Part shown: positions 37,293 through 48,725 of the stretch, one piece after another
How positions within the stretch are numbered: position 1 is the first letter of the stretch
Layout of the letters: each line of letters starts with the position of its first letter
Source of the DNA: Brasenia schreberi
Taxonomy: Eukaryota; Streptophyta; Magnoliopsida; Nymphaeales; Cabombaceae
Assembly: GCA_036023115.1 (NCBI GenBank)
Contig: JAYKKT010000079.1
Coordinates: forward strand, 8,107,501-8,171,500
Length of the DNA: 64,000 nt
Direction of reading: 5' to 3'
Position numbers and translations under genes: made by a program
Notes under the pieces: model-generated
Seen by the model: only the letters and a program-made list of their open reading frames with translations
What the model was told of the DNA's origin: nothing
Databases searched by the model: none

Positions 37293-37299
37293 TTCGTAT

Positions 37300-37580
37300 A
37301 AGAGCCTATTATTCAATAACTTGTTGAAACACTCAAAGTTTTGGAAGGACAAAGGGATCTCAAAAACCACATGAAAAACTTGAACTACTCTAGCAACTAC
37401 CAAGACCTTTAGGCTTCGTATGAGAGCCTATTATTCAATGACGTACATGCCAAGATCTTTAGGCTTCGTATGAGAGCCTATTATTCAATGACTTGTTGAA
37501 ACACTCAAAGTATTGGAAGGACAAAGGGATCTCAAAAACCATATGAAAAACTTGAACTACTCTAGCAACTGCCCCAACTT
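37300..37580. repeat. Direct duplication flanking the RTE insertion site
   Basis: The block from agagcctattattcaat through tactctagcaac at 37300-37400 recurs at about 37470-37570. The phrase ctttaggcttcgtatgagag occurs at about 37408 and 37458, with a third copy split by the RTE at 33975/37293. The LINE therefore entered one copy of a pre-existing local repeat. Confidence 0.85.
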
Positions 37581-38870
37581 GGATTTTGGAATCATAAAAT
37601 GCATTTTCATGTAAGGTTAACTTCACTTGAGAGCATATCACACACTTGAATATCAATCATGATGACTTGCTTTAGGAAAATCTTTAGGTATGGATACTTG
37701 ATCATTTAAGGGTAAACTTGCTAAATATTTAAGTATGGTATGAGAAAACATACTTCATGAGGAGTAACTATCATTTGCCTAACCTATTGATGAGGATAAT
37801 CTTGTTGAAAAGATGATTAATGGAGTCTAAACTAGACACAACTTGAACCTCCTGATATCATATAATGGTGAAACTTCCGCAATGCCACACCAATGTTACA
37901 TGTCTTCTTGACTTATTGTAAAAGCTTATAGTGAACTGGGATTTTTGAGATGTAGAATATAGCAAACTTGGTCTTCTCATTATCCTCATACTACATGAAG
38001 AGGGGGCTCTCCCAAAGTTGATTGGTGGACTAACAAGTATAGGAGTAGGGAATATCTTGGCATGTAAGATCCAAGGATAGGGAGACTTAGTAAATATTCC
38101 TTTAGTATGTTGAAGGATCTATAACTTTGATCATCCCACTTGAAGTGAACACTTTTTTTGAGTAATTGATTGAACTGTTTAGATACGGTGTCTAAGTTAA
38201 AGTATACCTTCAACCTTAGAGGCTTTCACATTTGAATATATTAGAGGGTGGTGGCATATGTTAATGTGGCTTAAACCTTGGAATAATTGACTTCTCTACC
38301 CTTTTGGTTGATAATGAACTCTAGCAACTTGCTTAAGTCTTACTCATAAAATAGAATTGAGGGGATCTATTTTTAAGTTGTATTGACGTAGATAGTGAAA
38401 CACTTAGAATAATGGCTTTAGGTGTAAGGCTCTTTCTTTGGATTTCACTAAGGTATCATCCGTTTGATATATGGTTACAATGTTCTTAAGTCTTAAGGGT
38501 ATTATTGTATAGTAAGAAGTACCCAATAGCATTGTGAGTGCAACCTTGTACAGATCTGTAAGATTCAACTTGATTTGGTTATATCAAGAGTATCTAATAA
38601 AGGATAACATTCATGACATATCATACAATTGATAATCATGTCAATGTTTGACAAGAAAAGTCATCCTTATGAGTGTCTTTGTTTGGATTTTCTTAAAGTC
38701 AATGCAAACTCTAATATTTGTGTTGAAAAACCAACTAGAAAAGGCCATTGTCTAGATGAATCCAACCTTGAGTATTTCCTCAGGACTCATCTTGACTTTG
38801 GAGTTCAACCTTAGGGTGGATTTTTTAAAGATTCTTGTCTAGTTGGTTTGACACTAGGTATAGAATGAGT

Positions 38871-41374
38871 TGATGCTCGATTGAATGCGAGTCCAAGCAA
38901 AGTATGTTTGAGCATGTCTAAGTAATACATACTTGTTCCTTCTGAGGAACTTTCCGATGGACCCACATTCTTCTTTAGTTAGTAAACTTTTCTCCTACCA
39001 TTTATGAGATACCAAGATCTATTATCTCAAATATCACTTGTACTATGTGATTCCTGCATGATAAGTGTTGCTATCTAGAATAACCACTGCTGTAGAAGCA
39101 CCATATAACATCAACTTCCTTTTACAAGAGAAATTGTATGACTTTTTTTAAAAACAAGATAAGTGTTGAAAGATATAAATAACCACCAATAATAACAAAG
39201 TTTTGACACATATCTAATTAGCTTATAACTATGATCTAGATAGCTTGTAATCATCAAATGATTTTCACACAACTCCTGCAATTAGTAAAATTAGATAAAA
39301 TAAGTTGAAAGTAAAATTATCCTCCCAACATATCTAGAGAATTATTGGCTTATTCCAGTAGTAAATAGTCACATTTCTGGCTAGCCATTTATCAATATGT
39401 TATTCCTTAGTTCACTTTTCAGTTTTTATTTAATTAATCTTCTTGATTTATGAGCTTGAAAATGTCCTACACTATGTTGCTTGTTATAGAATAAATAAAT
39501 AGGTAAGATGTAGAACAAATATTGCATCTAGTTGACTTAAAAGTAGTGTGAGAAGACTACCTAACTATATGCTTGTTTGTGCTCCATTCTTGTCATTGTT
39601 ATGTTGACGCTTTTGTCATTTAATAAGCATTGTTGGTTTAGCTTTGTAGAACAGTGAATTTAGGGTGTATATGATGTGACTTCTAGCCCTTCAGCAGTCA
39701 GGCAAGGTCGGCAAGCGCCAAACAAAGTGCAATTGCTTACCTAGGGTCAAGGCAACCTTACGAGTTGGGTATCGCATAGAATGAAATGTAACAAAAAATA
39801 GTAAACATAGAGATTGGTATCGGATCACGAGGGTCCTTCATTACGGTGAAGTAGAACAGTCTAGATTTCTTCTCCTAGATGTAGAGCAAGGACTTCAGAG
39901 GTGAGAACAGTTAGCTTTGCCTAGTTTAGATTTCTTCCTTTTAACCATACTAGAGGATTCATTGGCAACCTTTTTCTAAATAGCAAAACCCTTATCTACA
40001 ACAATATGAGATAGCACTAAAGCACAGGTACATACTAGGTACTGATACGCATAACGGTAACTGGGTACTCAATTTTTTTAAATTTATAAGAATGGATCAA
40101 GTTGACCTATATCCAAATGGGTTAACCTGATCCAAAGCTGAAATTAAAATAGTGAAATCCCTACTCTCGTGCTTTCATTGTATCATCTCTCTCCTTCAGC
40201 GATTCGATTCTCAATCTTTTGGCAAGACAGTTTTCACATGACAATAGCGATACGCTGCGATCCATCGGTGGTATTCTCTCTCTGTTAGAGAGGCACGGTG
40301 GTCTCTTTCTCTCGTGAGTATGCTTGCGCTGATGCGTGATTCCCCATTTTGATAATCTATTGCCTCCTACTCTAGATAGATGAAATTCTGATATATTTGC
40401 CTGTTGTTTGGTGTTCTTGTTTTGGTATGATTTATTTACTTAAATTTTTTTTTCTTATAGTTGTCAATGATGACTATCATATTTAATTTCATATAATTTT
40501 AATTATATAGAAAGTATATTAGAATTTTAAAATTTTTAATAGTGACATATCCTTACCTTAGATTTTCTGAAATTCACGTATCTCATATCCATACCCATAT
40601 TGGATACCAGTACCGCACCCATATCCATGCAAATAGTGAGACAGAAAAGGTAGATCGAAAGGAAAAGTTGGTTCATTCTGTATGCTCCTCATGTGTCTTT
40701 TGTGTCATCTGTACCCCAACAGTAGTGTGCTTTTGCTTTTCGGCGACAACCCTTTGAAAAGTTTGAATGTATGTTTATAGCTTCCCACTTTTCTCCGAGC
40801 ACATCCGGTAAAGATGAAGGTTTATGGTGAGAAAGCAACTAGAAAGAAGCAGGATTTTGCTTGCGGCTCGCATAATGAATGCAAGAACAAGTGTGTTTGT
40901 GCATTTGGAGTCTTCAATTTGGAATCATCAAGATTTGGTACAGAGTTGTGATTGGGTGCAAATATTCAATACTGAACCTTACCTGAATGCCAACCAGATC
41001 CTGCTTTTTGTCACAGCAACCAACGGAATTGCAAGTTATTGAATGTCCGGGATTAACAATCAAACGATAAACATCCCTACGAGCACACACATTATCTTCA
41101 AATAATTCAGACATTTTATTCTCTTTTGCCATGGAGCAACGTTGGCATTTCATCTATAAAATGAGAAATTTGCTTCTAGACATGCACCACCTAAAATTAT
41201 ACGTTTTGTGCCAAAATAAATCTTACTGTCATAATCCAGAGAAATCAAATGGGTAGAATCACAAAAAATACTCTTGGCCTCATTTTTATCAAGAGAGACA
41301 GAGCCCCTACTAAAAAGGAAGCTATAAACGATTCCAGCACATCATGGAGAAACATGGCCAAGAATGACAGAAGT
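38871..41374. other. Unassigned sequence and probable 3' flank of the zinc-finger gene
   Basis: 38871-40700 shows no domain I recognise. Overlapping + and - frames at 40824-41153 lack motifs. Roughly the last 300 bases are likely the 3' UTR of the minus-strand zinc-finger gene. Confidence 0.4.
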
Positions 41375-44300
41375 TCAGGATTTACAGATGACCACAAAGC
41401 ATGGCAACAGAGCCCTAGAGTTTAGCAAGTAAAGCTCCTCAATGTTCGAATATGGGCCTACTTTTCCAGCTAGTGAGTCGAAACCAGTCTGGCCACTCAT
41501 TTCTTGAATATTTTCCAATGGCCTGTGAACTCTCCCTGCAATCACCCTGCATACCAGCAAAGCCTTTCTAACTGAAGGGTCACTGTCACATACTTCAATG
41601 GATTCATAAGCCCTTCCACTAGTGGAAGTTGTGAATACCCCAATTCCTTCTTTCATTTCCTTTTTAGAAGAAAACCCATGTCTGATAATCCGGCAAACAC
41701 TGCATTTCTCCGAGGTGCAGAGGTTGGATGAACCATTCATACCCAGTGAACATATAAGAGTGGTGCCACAGAATCTCAACAGTTCGTTCCCGTCAGCAAG
41801 GCATCTCGGATGTTTCTTTGGTAGTTTGCTGGCGTTAATCTTCACCATTTCTCTGTATTCCTCAAACCGTGCTACTGTTCGCTGCATGTTATGAACCTTC
41901 AACACCCTCTCTATTCGACCACATTGGCTCTCAGACTTCAACCAACTTGTCCTACAAATGATCTCCACAATCTTTCTGGATGAATCACCTTCAGGCAGTT
42001 CAGTAACTGCAAATTTGTCGAGAGCATACTACTAATTTTAGAGAACAAATCAACACTGCTAAGCAAGAAAAAAGTAGAAAAGAATGTATTCTAACAGAAA
42101 GGATGCAACTTAAGTAAAAAAATATAACGTCACAATTCATGGCGATCTAGAAAAGCAGTATAAACATTCACATGAAGGTGCAACTTCTAATGCTCACAAG
42201 ACAATAAATCATATCAACAAAAACCAAAGCTAAACCAGAAACAAGCCTTTTCCTACGTTGAATGTGGTTGGCTACATGGATTCTTGTTCATCATTGAGCT
42301 CGATATTAGCATTTAACTCCAACACATCAAAGATCTCGTTTTTGAACACACTTAAAGAAAGCCTTTCTCTCTATCTCTCTTTCCAAAACGTATCATCCGG
42401 CTTCTCACTCTTTGAAATGGAGACTCATGAGGCCACCTCTCCAAATGTCCAAACCATCTTAAAAATGCCATTCTTATTTTATCTTAAAAAATAAATCCTA
42501 TCAGTATCACAAATGGAGCCTAAGTATTTGAAGTTAGTGTTGTTCGATGCATATCGTATTGTGTATCGTTTTGATCCACGATACGTATCATATCACCCCC
42601 TATCCTAATTTAATACAAAAAAATTGGTAAAAAAATAAAAAATAAGAAAAATATGATAATTGCAAAGAATCCATATAATGAAAATTTTTAATACATATTT
42701 ATCATTCACCATTCAATAATTGAAAAAAGAATTACATATTTTGAAGTAATACATGACATTCCTAGAAAAAATACAACTTTCATAATTGAAAAAAATACAT
42801 TTACACATTATAATTAGGATTATCAAGTAAATAATCTTCATCTTCTCCTTGTTGAAGATCATCATCACCTTTTGTTTCAAAATCAAAATCATCATCTCTT
42901 TGATGATATTGTTATTGCACTCCTTCCAAATTAATCCATGCAATGTCTTCTTCGATTAGGAATGCATTTGTTTTATTATCTTTCATAATTTACTCCTCTA
43001 ATATATCAAAATTATCCAAACTTATTGGATCAAATTGGTTTTCTTTCTTATTTAACTTTTTTAATTACCTGTAAGAAAGAAAGATAGTCATAAGTAATTA
43101 GTAAATAACATTTAAAATAAAATATTAATTGAATATTTAAGTAGTAACTAATACAAAATTACCTATGTCGGAGCCGCATGTTACAATGGATGAAAACTAA
43201 GTCATTTAGTCGCTTATGTTCCAACATATTACATTTTTTTGTGCGTGTTTATAGATACTTCAACTCCTATCACAACCCATTTCACTAAAGGTTTGACTTA
43301 GAATTTTTATTGCAAAATTTCTAAGGTTTGGGCAATTACTTCCAAACCTATTCCACCAAACATCTGTTAGAAAAAGACAAACATGAGAGACTTAATTCAT
43401 AATAAATATAAGATTTAAGAAACTTAAATATTAAGATAAATAGTTTACTTGAGCACATATTAGTACGGTTGTGAATGGCTACAAGTAAGCCCATAAAGTA
43501 AAGAGTATTATCGTAGATCTCCATCTCTCGATCTCTACTCTACTCTCATCAGGCACCAATTTGTCTATACAATTAATAATACCTCGGTTTACCTCACCAT
43601 CCCTTTTAAAGCATGTAGAATACGTAAATGCTAAGTTTAGGTAATAAGTTGTTACACGAATAGGTTGATACACTTGTTTGTTCTATATGTTATCTATAAT
43701 GTTTTACACGGTATATAATCCCTTTTTCTTCTATTGAAATTGCTTTTAATGACTTCTTTTGCCCTATCGACAGCTTCATAAAGATATCTCACAGATGGTT
43801 TCTCCTTGCTGTCTGCCAATATCAAAACTTTTACTAAATGACATAAAATACTCAATAGTCTAACACAAAAGTTCTAAAATGTAACACTAAATGTTACCTC
43901 TGAAATCTCATTTAGCTTTCTGTTTTTTTTAATTTGTGGCAACTCTGTCAATTCTTGCTACTCATCTAAGAAGAACATTCTCTTCAAGGCTTGCTTTTGT
44001 TTCATAATGTTCTATACAAATAAGAAATTAGTTGGAAACCGAGTTACAACTGTACGAAGGAGCTCCAAACTATCTGTATATCACCTCATTATACATAATA
44101 CAAAAGCATGGTTGTAGATAAATTTGGTAATATCTTAGGAATATTCAGTTGCTACCTTTATCTCATTCATCTTACCAATATTCTCAAGGATGAGATCTAA
44201 ACAATGAGTTGCACATGGTTTCCAATAGAAAGTCTCATAAGTATCTACTAACTCATTCCTAGTTGCTTTATAGTTAATTTCATTATTTGTAATTAATTGG

Positions 44301-46526
44301 ACTGTATTCTCTAACCTAACCTCATATATCACCTTATCAAACTCTTGCCTTAGTACCTTTGTAATATATCTCTCCTCTGACATGTCTAGAGATCTCAAAA
44401 CATGTCATTTAGAACAATAGAAAAAAAACTTTAATAAAGTTTCTTATCTATTTGTCCATCCATTTGCAATAATAATACATCTTGCCTCGTAAAAAAACAC
44501 TCCTGAACTCCAACAAAAATTTTATCTAATAGTTTTCCTCTTAACTTTTTGTAAGAGAGCATCTTATATCCTAGACCAATATTAGCAATTGTATCTGTTA
44601 TTGCTTGAAAATTAAAAATGTTTGCTACATTAAATTGAATGTATGCATCATACAATCATTTGCCCATTGCAAGGTCTACCTTCTAATGCAATTGCTCTAA
44701 AGTCATAACACAAATTTCAGGTTGAGCACCATGTGTAGTGCTAGGAGGGAAAAATGACAGTATGCTAGAGTAAGCTCTTCTTTTACTCATTCATTTTCTG
44801 CCACTTTTACTTACAACCTCTCCAACAACCCTCTTTCTCCTCTTTGGTAGTCGAGAACTACTACTATCAATCTTTGTCCTATCATTAGAAGGAATACTAT
44901 CACCCGATCTAACAATATCATCATCTTCCTCAAACATCTCTAAATCATCCTTCTGTTGTCTCCTCTTAATCATCTATAGACATTTCTATTTAATGGCTTT
45001 TAGTAATTTCATAACTTTGTTCGTGCAATGAGCAACTTCTTTCCTAGTTCCTATTAGGTGATGTTTCAATCATAAAATTACACCACTAATCATCTTCTTA
45101 CAAAACAAATATTTTATCTTCAATCTGTTTCCCTTAATTGGTGTACCCCTACTATGCCGCATCATCAGACTGATATTGGGAGTCCCTAATACACATTCCT
45201 GTCATCTCAATTGAACACTTCAATCTAATAAAAAACCTAAAAATAAAAACACTTCATAAACCCCAATCTTCACTTATCACGGAAATATAGTCTCACTGGT
45301 TTCAAAATAAGTGCATATATCATCATCATGTTGCTTTCAATATATAAAGTATATTAGTCTTGCAACAAGTAATTGGCACTAGGTCATCGTCATGCCTATT
45401 AGGAGACAGTCACGAGTCTAACAACTGTAAAAAAACCATCCATGATAAACACGCAGATTTGCGAAGGTTTATGATATAAGCCTTAATTATATGAAATGAA
45501 AGCATCTGAAAGAAGTTAAAGAACTCCCACAAATTTCGAGCAAGAAATTCAGCACATGGAGACGAGGAACATATCTTGTAAAAATTCAAACTCCACATTA
45601 CTCAATTTGTCCATACATCTGATTCATGAGCCCATGTAAAACGCCAAAACCAAATTGAAATGGTAAGCTAATTCATGCTGAGCCAAGAAAGAGTTGCCAT
45701 GATAAGCGCATTAATGCTGGCCTTGGTATTCAAACAAAAGAACCAAACAAAATTAGCCTTAAAAATCAATCAGGTAAGCTAAGTCTCATTTTATGTCTTC
45801 AGAAAAAGAAGAAAGAAAAACCGTTGATATACAATAAAATTTAGTAGCAGATCTCAAGTAACAAGAAGTGAAGCAGGTAACATATAATAATTAAGTGCTC
45901 CGTTTACCAGCGTGTTTGGAGAGATGGTGTGACTCAAGAGCTTCCCAATTGCCAAACTGTTCTGTACATTTATGGCAAGTAATGCTCCAGCATCCCTGAG
46001 CTTCAGAATCGTAAGAAAACCGTCTGGTCGAGACGGCGGAGAGAGCAGAACCACCATAGTTGGTGAGGCACAAAGCTGTCGGAGGCTTCCTCGGAGGGGT
46101 GGCGGGAAAGCTCCCAGAGAAGGCCGCAGGGCCATAAGAGGGAAGAGCAGTCTGCCCTCCGGGCCCTGGAGTGCCAGGCCTAAGTGTGCCCATAAATGTA
46201 GAACCAGAACCATCATTACCACCACCAGCGAAGCTTGTGATTTTGAGCTCACACCTTGAATTGTTCAGAATGACTTCATGGGCGATTGGGTTTAGGAACT
46301 CACTGCTTCCTATTGATCTCGGGCTGCAGCTGGGTGGCCTATCCAAGTGCCTCTTGCTACCATGAATCACATCTTTGAGATTGGCAATGGATCTTGAGCA
46401 ACCTGACCTGCCACTTCTCCTGGTGTGAATTGAGCTCAACCGGCGCCTGACCTTTGGATCATAAACATCTGTAGGCTCGGATTTGCAGTAGAGCGATTTC
46501 TTCAGCGCAAACCAGACTGTTGGCAT
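41375..46526 (-). CDS. C2H2-type zinc-finger protein, two exons, 416 residues
   Basis: Exon 1 is 46526-45908 and exon 2 is 42006-41375, joined by GT at 45907 and AG at 42007 on the minus strand in matching phase. The start MPTVWFALKKSL is chosen over an ATG ten codons upstream because this plant family begins there. Exon 1 carries RSGCSRSIANLKDVIHGSKR, SPRSIGSSEFLNPI, TLRPGTPGPGG and one C2H2 finger CHKCTEQFGNWEALESHHLS followed by KH. Exon 2 carries IICRTSWLKSE, RIERVLKVHNMQRT, RCLADGNELLRF and CSVCRIIRHGFSSK, and ends CFVVICKS. The second half resembles a conserved, PARP-like fold of unknown activity in this family. No break is seen. A nuclear role is inferred from the finger and basic N-terminus. 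Confidence 0.95.
42240..42533 (-). mobile_element. Truncated RTE LINE 3' fragment
   Basis: Matches the 3' portion of the LINE at 34005-34575: AAGCCTTTT...GGCTACATGGATTCTT at the left, CCAAACCATCTTAAA in the middle, and CCTAAGTATTTGAA at the right. It is heavily mutated and internally shortened. Its right end abuts the hAT remnant. Confidence 0.75.
42534..45240 (-). pseudogene. hAT-superfamily transposase pseudogene (BED finger, DUF659-type core)
   Basis: From right to left on the minus strand: a BED-like finger near 45130-45050 (KYLFCKKMISGVILWLKHHL), a Ser/Arg-rich linker (44973-44791), FNVANIFNFQAITDTIANIG (44640), LENTVQLITNNEINYKATRN and PCATHCLDLILENIGKM (44300-44160), then TTYYLNLAFTYS (43650) and DPISLDNFD (43040) from the dimerisation region, ending in an acidic tail. 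These are hAT landmarks in correct order, including the VTDNASNY-type block, where Asp reads Asn (ITNNEINY). Stops are frequent. The left end AGTGTTGTTCGATGCATATCG may be a TIR; I found no partner at the right. Confidence 0.85.
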
Positions 46527-46760
46527 CTTCGGCTTCCTCTTCTCTTCCCTCAACAATCTTCAGACTTCATCGCTTTCCACTCAAATTTTGCCCTATTCTT
46601 GGGTAGAGCATCCGGAAGCTCCATTCATCGCTTATTGAATCTCTCCTTTCAAATATTCCACGCAGCTAAGGTATTTGAAGAGCTTTGCAGTGGCTGAGTC
46701 TAGGAAACTTTAAACTGCAGCAGAGCTCCTTTTCTAGCGTCTGCTAGTGTCACAAACACC
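46527..46760 (-). promoter_or_regulatory. Probable 5' UTR/proximal promoter of the zinc-finger gene
   Basis: CT-rich leader on the minus strand between the ATG and about 46760. An in-frame upstream ATG at 46556 has no stop before the main start. No clear TATA box was identified. Confidence 0.4.
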
Positions 46761-47589
46761 CAACTTCCTACCTTTTCAACATCAAATTCACCACGAAGGC
46801 TAGACAAAGAAAATGAAATCTGGAAAACAAAAAAAAAACAGAACCAGAAAACTTTGACGCAGGAACTACTTCATGAGAAATGGACTATTTTTCAGGATTT
46901 GGACGTTAAAACGCTACAGTCCTCAGCAATATATCCTGCTTGAAAAGATGCTATCAGGTTTGGTCTTCAAGAAAATCAAGGGAGGCCTTAACCTGAGGCA
47001 CATCTCTCCACACACTATGTGAAGCCAGTCTAGCAGCCAAGCTGCAAAATTAGGTTGTTGGTGCGCGAAATAACAGTGGCCAGAACTCTTAAAACCGGCC
47101 ACAAAGAGACAAAGACAGCACAACAAAATTAAATGCACGTCATAATGGCTTTTCGCAGATTAAAAAAAAAAAAGAAAGAGAGGAAAAATTCACACCAAAA
47201 TGACCGACAGTGTCATGCAAGTGCGGTGCCTGGAAACCATTTCTCTGATATGTCCCTCCGAAAACTGAACCATCATTAAATGTAAAAACCTGTCAAACCA
47301 ACGTGAAATTAATTATTAAGTATACACAGATAGGTCGATAAAATATATAAATACACAATAAATAAATAAAAAAAGAGAGTGAGATAGGATGCAATTAATT
47401 AAAAAATTATAAATAGAAAGAGCCTTGATTTCTGGATACTGGTGTCATGAAATTCAAGGTTTGAGCTTAGGACATTCAATCATCTTAGTGACAACAGATA
47501 TTAAAACGAATTAAATATGCGTGTTTTGAGACCGGCATTGATTGGAGAGTCGAGTGTCCTAAGTACATGCTCTTAGATTAATAAAACAG
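46761..47589. other. Unassigned sequence upstream of the zinc-finger gene
   Basis: AT-rich with A-runs (47161-47172) and short simple repeats (47340-47370). No coding motif was seen. Confidence 0.4.
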
Positions 47590-48725
47590 GGTGGGGATCT
47601 GCTGGTTTGAAACTTCGAAAGTAAGGTTCAAAGGCGAATTGTGTGACCCTGAGTGAGAGAATTCACACTTGTGAAAGAGTGGAGTTTTCCAAATACGTGG
47701 TTACATTTCAAAATCCTTGTTCTTATAAAGAAAGGCCTAATTCAATATAGCAAGATACTTGCAAGTAGTACGTGCTATTTCTAAATAGGCTGATCTGGAA
47801 TGGATCGAGTATGACCTTAGGATAAGTCCTCCCCTCTTCTCTTCTCCTTCTAAAAGGAAAATATGGCCAAAACAAAGGGAAATCCCCGCCAAAAGTCTCT
47901 TTCCCAGAGAAAGAAACCAGAATAAAAAAGAAAAATTCGATTCTCTTATGGAAAAGAGGGATTAAAGAAAAAATACTCCCAAAGGGAGACCCTTTATGAA
48001 AAAAAGGAAGAAAAGGCCAAAAAACTCAAAAGAAGAGCAGTTTTTCGCCTTCTATACCTCAAACCACGGGACGCTTCAGAAGGGACCGTGGTATCTCTTT
48101 TTCATCCCTGGCTTATCCCAAGTAAAACATGGTTCATTTCGAGGAATCCTAAAGTAAAAATAGGATTTACTTACTTGAATGTCATTTTGTTTGAGAATTC
48201 GACGTTTCGAGTAAGACGTAGGAATTTTGAAATATGGTTTGTTTTCTTATAAAACCTCCGCTAGATTAGCGAGTGTCAAGACTCAAGCAAAGGCAAACAC
48301 GAAGAGCTCGAGATCCTTACGATTGAGGCTCAAAGCAGTTTTCCCTTTTGTAAATAGATTTTGAAAAATCAAACATCGAGCAGCATAGGGTCCGCTCACT
48401 TGGAGCACCAGGCCATTGTAAGTCTCAAGAGTTCGACCATGTCATCTGGTCTCTAGGAGGTCGCCATTCTTGGCGTCTCATCCATGACATGCACGTGCAT
48501 ATCCACGCATGAACACTTGCATAACATGATCCCGTTTAGGACCAGATTTCATAGAAAATCCCTTTGGCGTGACTTCTCCTCCTACCAGGGTTTTAAAAGA
48601 GAGATTTTGCTTAAAAATTGAGACGATCCCATATTTTCGTGGATAGATCTAGGGAGACACAGAAAGGGGTGTTGTCGTCTTTGCCATTATCCAAATCAAT
48701 TTGGATAATGCCAAAGAGGGGCATC
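47590..48725 (+). mobile_element. Tat gypsy 3' non-coding region, copy A, ending in a polypurine tract
   Basis: It parallels 51840-53011 and 57420-58527: GTGTGACCCTGAGTGAGAGAAT, GGTTACATTTCAAAA, GGATAAGTC, A/G-rich tracts, the 28-nt palindrome at 48064-48091, then CCAAAGAGGGGCATC immediately before the LTR start TGTAAACACC. Coding sequence is missing; the left edge is a truncation near 47590. Confidence 0.8.
48064..48091. other. 28-nt nested palindrome, copy A
   Basis: CCACGG and CCGTGG flank an inner CTTC-A-GAAG. It is the best-conserved block among the three Tat 3' non-coding regions. Confidence 0.8.

Larger units (their letters stand above)
32560..38870 (-). pseudogene. Decayed Tat-type Ty3-gypsy pol, interrupted by an RTE LINE
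   Basis: On the minus strand RT pieces appear at about 38700-38300 (VCIDFKK, YNQIKLN, LVKSKERALHLKPLF). RNase H pieces follow: FNQLLKKSVHFKWDDQSYRS, LLLYLLVHQSTLG near 38213-37990, and DSINHLFNKIILINRLGKW near 37770. The second, Tat-type RNase H start is near 37600 (SKIQVGAVARVV). After the LINE come integrase pieces: YYS*GNGQFEAAN near 32960 with the catalytic Glu, GRAWHEKLYDTL, and the family-specific GHHPFNKWHPNRK near 32690. That last motif matches HDPHPLRKWRPK in the + strand elements at 51.6 and 57.2 kb, so this is the same family. Confidence 0.8.
42007..45907 (-). other. 3.9-kb intron of the zinc-finger gene, filled by transposon remnants
   Basis: Bounded by CGCTG/GTAAAC at the donor and TTTGCAG/TTACTG at the acceptor. 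It contains an RTE 3' fragment at 42240-42533 and a decayed hAT at about 42534-45240. The remaining 45250-45900 shows no gene. Confidence 0.92.

Noticed and set aside
45972..46259. Plus-strand frame within zinc-finger exon 1
   Set aside because: Antisense shadow of the well-supported minus-strand exon.
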